Shown: one piece after another, positions 58,351 through 64,000 of the stretch
Layout: each line of letters opens with the position of its first letter
Numbering within the stretch: position 1 is the first letter of the stretch
Assembly (NCBI GenBank): GCA_036389035.1
Contig: DASVQQ010000018.1
Span: 62,001-126,000, forward strand
Source: Jatrophihabitans sp.
GTDB lineage: Bacteria > Actinomycetota > Actinomycetes > Mycobacteriales > Jatrophihabitantaceae
Direction of reading: 5' to 3'
DNA length: 64,000 nt
The notes under the pieces: model-generated
The model's input: the letters and a program-made list of their open reading frames with translations, nothing else
What the model was told of the DNA's origin: nothing
Database searches by the model: none
Made by a program: the position numbers and the translations under genes

Positions 58351-59572
58351 CGGCGCTCACCCCCAGCCGGAACGGCACGCTGCGGAAGATCAGCACGGTG
58401 AAGACACCGGGCGCGGCGGCCAGGATCGTGACCAGCACGATCAGCTCGGTGTAGTGGTCGCCACTGAGCAGGATGCCGCCGATCGCCGCGCCGAAGGGCA
58501 GGGCGCCGGCCATCGTGGTGCGCATCAGCGTCATCGCCCGGCCACGCATCTCCTGGGGGGTGCGCGTCATCCGTACGACCCCGCCCATCACGGTCATCGG
58601 AGCGGACAGGATGCCGGTCAGCAGCAGGGCGATCAGGATCACCGGCAGGCTCCGGTACACCATCAGCAGCAGCAGGCCGCCGGCGATGATCTGGAGCTGA
58701 CCGATCCGCAGCATCTGTTTCTCGGTGGTCTTCATCCCGCCCGAGACCAGCGAGCCGACCAGTTCGGCCGCGGCGAGGACGGCGAGCAGCAGGCCGAGAA
58801 TGCCGGGGCCGCTGGCGAACTCGAACTTGGCCAGCCATGGCAGCGCCACCAGCAGCGCGCCGACCGAGATGTTGAAGGCAGCGAAGGACAGGGTGAGCGA
58901 CAGCAGGAACTTGTCGTGGACGATCATGTCGAACACCGGCGCCCAGCCCGACTTGCGTTTCCGGCTGCCGTCCTCGACGCGGGCCGGCCGGTCCAGGGGC
59001 GCTTTGATCCGGCTGATCAGGAACGCGAACGCCAGGTAGGTGAGGGCATCGAGCAGCAGCACGTTCGAGGAGCCGATCAGGGTGATCAGCACCGCGCCCA
59101 GCGCCGGGCCGACGACGTTGGCCACGCCCATCGCGGTGGCCTCCAGCCCGGACGCGGCCTGCAGGTCCTCTGCCGGAACGAGCTCGGGAAGCACCGCGGG
59201 GGTGCCGGCCAGCGGGATGATCTTGAGCAGCCCGTAGACCAACGCCACCCCGTACAGGTGCCACATCGCCAGCATGTCCAGCGCGGCCAGCAGCGGGATG
59301 AGCGCGACCACCGCCGCGCGGAACACCGAGTCGTAGATGAACAGCTTGCGCCGGGAGAAGCGGTCCAGCAACGGGCCGATCACCGCGCCGCCCGCGATCA
59401 CCGGCAGGGTGAGGCATACCCCGAGCACGCCCAGCCCGCCGGCGCCCGCGCGCTCGACGGTGATCCAGGCCAGCGCGGTGTAGGTCGCGCCGTCGCCCAA
59501 CAGGTTGATCACCAACGCCGTCCAGAGCAACCGGTAGTCGGCTATGCGCAGGACAGCGACGTACGCCTTCAC
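58316..59572 (-). CDS. MFS transporter, EntS-like exporter of the NRPS product
   Basis: 418 aa with 10-12 membrane segments; MFS_3-type loop GPLLDRFSRRKLFIYDSVFRAAVVAL after helix 2, and GPALGAVLITLIGSSNVLLLDALTYLAFAFLI in the middle. It is the first gene of the minus-strand cluster and overlaps NRPS1, so it is co-expressed with it. Family members export siderophores and peptides; exporting and self-protection are the likely roles. The 209 bases upstream (59573-59781) should contain divergent promoters. Confidence 0.9.
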   Translation of the reverse strand: MKAYVAVLRIADYRLLWTALVINLLGDGATYTALAWITVERAGAGGLGVLGVCLTLPVIAGGAVIGPLLDRFSRRKLFIYDSVFRAAVVALIPLLAALDMLAMWHLYGVALVYGLLKIIPLAGTPAVLPELVPAEDLQAASGLEATAMGVANVVGPALGAVLITLIGSSNVLLLDALTYLAFAFLISRIKAPLDRPARVEDGSRKRKSGWAPVFDMIVHDKFLLSLTLSFAAFNISVGALLVALPWLAKFEFASGPGILGLLLAVLAAAELVGSLVSGGMKTTEKQMLRIGQLQIIAGGLLLLMVYRSLPVILIALLLTGILSAPMTVMGGVVRMTRTPQEMRGRAMTLMRTTMAGALPFGAAIGGILLSGDHYTELIVLVTILAAAPGVFTVLIFRSVPFRLGVSADADRAPAAVES

Positions 59573-59781
59573 ACCTCACCCTTTCGACTCGAAGCCCGGA
59601 CGCGCTGGCCGCCGTGCCGGCAGTGAGCGCGCGAAGTCATCACTTCCCCGTAGATAGAGCCCGTACGCGGACGAATTTGATACGTGCGCGACTTCGGTTG
59701 CGCTGGGCAGTCCGGCTGATCAGTGACTTGCTCGCCCTAGCCGTAGGCTTCCCGGCGATCAAGAACTGAGGAGCGTTGTAC

Positions 59782-60900
59782 ATGGCGGGTCAGGCAGGCG
59801 TTCAGGTGCGGATGCCGTCCATCGAGAAGGAGTGGCGCAAGCTCGGCGGCGATGACATGTGGCTTGTCCTGCGCACCAGGACGGGGAGCCTGGACGACTT
59901 CGCCGCCGCGGCGGCCGAGGCGAACGCTCTGGCCGAGGAAGGCGTGTGGGCCGAGGCGCCCAGCCATGCTCCGCAGGGGTATGCCGTGCTGCTGACCCAC
60001 TGCGCCGACCGGGACCTGCTGCACCAGTGGATCGCGGAGTTCACCCACCGGCTCGAGAGCCGCGGCCTGACCGGCGCGCTGCAGGGCGCGCCCCAGGTGA
60101 AGCACCCGCCCTACCTGAGCTCCGAGCTTCCGCCCCAGCCGGCCGCCTACCTGGTGTACACCGTCGACCTCGCCGCGATGACGGCCGATCCGTACCGCAC
60201 CTCGCACTGGCACGTGCCCGCCGCCGCGACCGCCCGGATCACCGCGGCCGCGGACCGCTGGGCGCGGTTGCCCGGCGCCGAGATGCGGTTGCGGCACAAC
60301 ATCTACGTCGTGGCGGTCGACCTGGACGATGCGACAGAGCCGCTGGCCCGGTCGTTGCACGCCACCGGCATGGCGGGGCTCGACTTCATGGACGACGCGA
60401 GCCAGCGGGCGACGCACGTGTCGTTCACGCCAGGCGGGATGGGCCTGTACCAGGACACCATCGACGAGGCGGGAAGCTGGCAGCCGATGGTCGAGCGCCT
60501 GCGAGCGGCGCTGACCGCGTCGCCCGCTGACACCGACCAGGGCTTCATCCGCCCGGCGGGGCGCTACTCGATCGGCATCGACACCGCCGATGTCGTGCAG
60601 CCGTTCCCTGGCGTCCAGGGGTACCACATGCGGTACAACGGGCACCTGCTCGATCGGTATGTGCCCGACGCCAACGGCATCCAGGTGCTGCGCACCGCGC
60701 ACCTGGAGCGGGCCCACGACCTGTCCGGATGGGAGGTCACAGACCTCGGCGAGGGTCGGCACCTCGTCCAGGCCCGCGATCTCACACCCTGGTATGGCCA
60801 ACCGCTACCCGATCCGGACGTGCTGGCCCGGGCGCGCGCCGACTTCGCCGGAGCGCTGCTGACCGAGGACGTCATCGCCGCGAACCCGACACCGTGGTGA
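59782..60900 (+). CDS. Protein of unknown function next to the NRPS cluster
   Basis: 372 aa from the ATG at 59782 (GGAG eight bases upstream; a TTG at 59776 is less likely). No signal peptide or membrane segment. Two similar halves are possible: residues 25-180 (DMWLVLRTRTGSLDDF...YAVLLTHCADRDLLHQWIAEF) and 190-290, both alternating alpha/beta with Trp and His residues (TSHWHVP). I do not recognise a family. It is divergent from the exporter gene and may share its control region, so a regulatory or immunity role in the cluster is possible but unsupported. Confidence 0.6.
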   Translation: MAGQAGVQVRMPSIEKEWRKLGGDDMWLVLRTRTGSLDDFAAAAAEANALAEEGVWAEAPSHAPQGYAVLLTHCADRDLLHQWIAEFTHRLESRGLTGALQGAPQVKHPPYLSSELPPQPAAYLVYTVDLAAMTADPYRTSHWHVPAAATARITAAADRWARLPGAEMRLRHNIYVVAVDLDDATEPLARSLHATGMAGLDFMDDASQRATHVSFTPGGMGLYQDTIDEAGSWQPMVERLRAALTASPADTDQGFIRPAGRYSIGIDTADVVQPFPGVQGYHMRYNGHLLDRYVPDANGIQVLRTAHLERAHDLSGWEVTDLGEGRHLVQARDLTPWYGQPLPDPDVLARARADFAGALLTEDVIAANPTPW

Positions 60901-60952
60901 GCACGCGGTGTTCATCGCCGAACGACACCCGCTGACCGACGCAGCCGCCGCG

Positions 60953-63839
60953 CTAGGGCCGATTCGCGGCGACCTTGTAGGCGTAGCCGTGCACACCGGC
61001 GAAGACGTGGTTGCCGGCCGGGTCGAAGAGGACCCTGGTCTCGTAGGTGCCCACGCCGACGCTCATGGTGAGCAGCGCCGAGCGCACCACCGTGCCGTCC
61101 GCGGGGTCGATCCGGAAGAGGTAACCCGTAGGAACCGGCCAGCAGCTGGTTGCCCGACAGCGCCAGATGGACCATCGCGTACCGGTTGCCGGCCAGGTTC
61201 GCCTCCCAGGCCGCCCGTGCCCAGTCGCCGAGGCTGATGCCGTAGACGTAGCCGTGGACGCCGACGAACAGCGTCTGGTCATTGGCGGCCAGCGTGGTGG
61301 TGTAGTCGCCGACCCCGACGGCGTCGACCACCCGCAGCGACTGCCGCACGGCGCCGTTGCCGGGGTCCAGCTGGTAGGCGTAGCCGTTGCTGCCGGCGTA
61401 GAGCCGGCCGTTGCGCGGCAGCACCTCCACCAGGTGGTACCCGGACTTGGGCAGGCTGGTCTCCCAGGACTTGGTCAGCGCCGGCAAGGACACTCCGTAC
61501 ACCCAACCGTGCGTGCCGACGATCAGGGTCGATCCGGTGACCGCCAGCCGCATGCTGTAATCGCCGACACCGATCTTGCTGCCGAGTCTGATCGTGGCAT
61601 CGACGTGACCGGTGTCCGGGTTGAGCCGGTGCACCGAGCCGTTCGAGCCGGCCAGCAGCGCGCCGCCGTTGGCGAGCACGTCGACCGAGTTCAGGTCGGC
61701 GCCGGGCAGGTTGGCAGTCCAGGCGAGTCCGAAGTGCGCGATGTCGACGCCGAGGACAGCGCCGTGCACGCCGACGTACACCCGGTTCCCGTCAGAGGTC
61801 AGGCGCGTCTCGTAGTCGCCGTCCTCGCCCGGGCGGGTGAGCATCAGGCGATTCAGCATCGCGCCCGTCTGCGGGTGCACCTCGTAGAGATAGCCGTTGG
61901 AGGCTGAGAAAAGCCGGTTGCCGACGGTGAGGACGCTGGTGGTGGTGAACCCGGTGTCCTTGAGGTCCGCACTCCAGCGCACCGCCAGATCCTGATCGCG
62001 GGCGAGATTGGGGACGATGGGCTTGATCGCCCGGACGATGAACTCGTGCAGGCCCGGAAAGATCTTCTCGACGCAGAAGTCCTGCTGGGTGTCGTTCCAG
62101 TGCTCGAGGCTGAGCAGGTTGTCACCGGACTTGACCTGGGTCGGGAAGTGGTCGCGGATCATCCGGGCCGTGGTGTCGGTCTGCCCGTCTTTCAGGGTGT
62201 CGGCCAGGCTCTGCTGGGACAGCTGCGCCGCGAAGCTGGTCGCCTGCGCGCCGGCGGCTCCGTTCCTGCCGCTGAACAGGGTGTGGTCGCCGAAGATCTC
62301 GTACGGCGTCTTCTGCGCCACCGAGGCGACCGAGAGCGAGTGCTCGTTGTAGTAGTCGTGAATGGCGCCGGAGGCCGACTGGGCGACCAGGCTGGACAGG
62401 AAGTAGAAGTAGTCCTGGTAGGCGTCGTCCAGGCTGGTCGAGGCACCCCGCACCAGTCCGGTGTTGCCCATCCGGGCCGGGTAGCTGGCCAGATCCTCCG
62501 AAGTTTGCGGGTCATTCGACGGGCCCGCGTGGTCGGGGTCATAGAGGTGCCGGCCGGCGATGCCGGGCTGCAGGTTGGGCACCATGTTCTTCACGGCGTT
62601 CCACTCGGCGACGGGAACCAGCGACTTGGTGGCCGCCCACTCGACGAACCACTGCATGATCAGCGTCTTGTTGACCAGGTGGCCAGCGGCGAAGGAGTCC
62701 TGCAAGAAGTGATCGGCATAGCCGAGTTGCAGCCAGGCATCGTGGGTCAGCCGGGCCCGCTGATCGTCATCGCCCTCGGCATGCGCTCGCTGGGCGAGCA
62801 CCTGGGCCGCCGTATAGGAGGATTGCCAGCGGTGCCAGGCGAACGGTGCGAAATGGCAGGCGTTGCGCGCCAGCAGGCCGGCGTAGTGGTCCACCCCGTC
62901 CTGCCCCAGGCGTGCGGTCAGCGTGTCGATCGCCAGGCTCTCTCCGAGAAGATCGAGCATGTCGGGGATGAAGTCGTGCGGCGCGTACACAGCGTCCTTG
63001 AACGGCTCGGTGGAGCCGCCGCGGCCCAGCAGCTTGGCGAACTGGATATGGGTCTCCTGCCGGATGAACTGCAGGATGGGCAGCATCACGTCCTTGGGCG
63101 TCAGGTCGGCCTGCTCGCCGTTGCTCAGGTAGTCCGGCAGGGCGTTCAGCTCGCCGTAGGTGACAAGCAGGTCGCTGCCGCGCAGGCGCAGCGTCCGGAT
63201 ATCCGGGCATTGCCGCTTGACCTGCTCCTCGGTCACCGATTCCGGATCGGCGTGCCACAGCCACTGCAGGTCCAGCTCCCGCTGCAGAAGCGCCGCCCGC
63301 CTCGGGCCGCCGTTGGAGATCTCGATGATGTCGAGCGTGTTCAGGTCGCCCAGGGCGCGGTGCTCGAAGGAGAGGTGGAACTGGACCACCGGCGGCCGGC
63401 TGGAGGCCACGGCGACCGGCGCCTGCCGCAGTGAGCGGTCGACGAGCCGGCCGCGCGCCGCCTGGTCGGCCGCCCGGCAAGCGGCCTGTTCGAGCGGTGC
63501 GTAACGCGCGCCGCCGCGGCAGCCGGCAGCCGGGTCATCGCCCGGCGTCTGGCCGGCCGCGTGCTGCACGACGTGCGCCACCTCGTGTGCGAGCAGCCGC
63601 AGGCCCTTCTGAGAGGTCGGGCGGTATCGGCCGGCGGCGAAGTAGACGTCGTTGCCATAAGCCAACGCCTCGACACCGAAGTGGTCTGTCACGCACGCCG
63701 CGACCGAGCCGTCGTGGACTAGCACCCGGGAGAGGTCGGTCTGGAAGCTCCGCTCGAGCGAGTTCCGGACAGCCGGTTCAAGAGGATGGCCGGGATCCAC
63801 CACCGGGTCGAGCAGGAACTGCTGAATCTCAGGACGCAT
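60953..63839 (-). CDS. DUF4157 - phospholipase-C-like - beta-propeller protein, apparently frameshifted
   Basis: About 960 aa. The ATG at 63839 has GGAG five bases upstream; a further ATG at 63857 does not. N-terminal DUF4157 domain with RVLVHDGSVAACVTDHFGVEALAYGNDVYFAAG and the zinc motif HEVAHVVQHAAG; such domains head proteins loaded on extracellular contractile injection systems. The middle region resembles zinc-dependent phospholipase C (HFAPFAWHRWQS, GYADHFLQDSFAAGHL). The C-terminal 400 aa are PQQ/Kelch-like propeller repeats (VGVGDY...TLFVGVHGYVYGISL). Near 61122-61127 the propeller jumps frame: after AGSYG it continues in the next frame as YLFRIDPADGTVV and stops at 60953; uncorrected, the first frame stops at 60912. 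Confidence 0.7.
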
Positions 63840-63959
63840 GACATCTCCAGAAGACATTTCGCAAAGGGGTACGGAGCTGTTGGACCGACCGCTGACCGCC
63901 GGCTAGGTGGTGAGAGAGCTACCGCGCTTGCGCCGGCGCGACGGCCAGGCGCTGGTCAG

Positions 63960-64000
63960 CTACTGCCGAATCGCCTCGAGCTGTGCTCGCGCATGGGCAA
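63960..64000 (-). CDS. Possible C-terminal end of a gene entering from the right
   Basis: On the minus strand a frame runs from the window edge to a TAG at 63960, reading A-H-A-R-A-Q-L-E-A-I-R-Q, a plausible helical C-terminus. Too short to judge. Bases 63840-63959 contain no other gene. Confidence 0.2.
   Translation of the reverse strand, partial: AHARAQLEAIRQ

Noticed and set aside
45080..59572. MbtH-like helper gene in the NRPS cluster
   Set aside because: Looked for because many actinobacterial A domains need one; no frame with MbtH motifs is present in the window.

Overview
This window is chromosomal DNA from a very high-GC actinobacterium. The evidence is strong GC bias at third codon positions, GTG and TTG starts, Rpf-type resuscitation factors with DUF348/G5 domains, and the conserved block pmt / rsmI-metG-tatD-rpfB-rsmA(ksgA)-ispE. 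Gene content suggests a soil, spore- or filament-type lineage (Frankiales, Kineosporiales or Jatrophihabitans-like). The exact order cannot be fixed from this sequence.

Layout. (1) 0.2-6 kb: a large secreted fibrinogen-like/Fn3 protein and a WbaP-type sugar transferase, both cell-surface. (2) 6-14 kb: ppc; a DNA-alkylation repair pair (Ada-AlkA fusion, ogt); a small secreted protein; an L,D-transpeptidase; pth and rplY. (3) 14-24 kb: ispE, an ABC-F ATPase, a TetR regulator, kynU, an acyl-CoA desaturase, tRNA-Gln, glmU and prs. This block reads as inverted relative to its flanks: one inversion would rejoin rsmA with ispE and prs with rplY. (4) 24-27 kb: a two-gene accessory island (GNAT-PIN-PUA-like fusion plus an ASCH protein) lies between rsmA and the rpf genes. 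(5) 27-35.3 kb: two tandem Rpf-like muralytic factors with different catalytic ends, tatD, metG, rsmI and a divergent protein O-mannosyltransferase. (6) 35.3-45 kb: a YflT-like membrane stress protein, an ATP-grasp-like enzyme, a coupled pair of dynamin-like GTPases, a subtilisin-like protease and an M23 peptidase. (7) 45-59.6 kb: a compact NRPS cluster on the minus strand. (8) 59.8-64 kb: an unrecognised protein and a DUF4157/phospholipase-C-like/beta-propeller protein that appears frameshifted near its C-terminus.

The NRPS cluster runs MFS exporter, A(Val-like)-PCP-C, A(Ser)-PCP-C-PCP-TE, a free-standing thioesterase, an SDR and A(Thr)-PCP. The TE-bearing protein has a final C-PCP-TE module with no A domain, and a separate A(Thr)-PCP with a dedicated reductase sits at the end. 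This matches the logic of syringomycin SyrB1/SyrC/SyrE, where Thr is loaded and modified in trans and then delivered to an A-less module. The TE nucleophile is Cys rather than Ser, and one C domain has HN in place of HH in its active-site motif.

A second theme is short tandem repeats (15-27 bp, often 18 bp) placed exactly at overlapping stop/start junctions (ispE/ABC-F, glmU/prs, TE/SDR, NRPS/TE) and in the same inter-motif position of all three NRPS A domains. No CRISPR array, insertion sequence, rRNA or integrase was seen.
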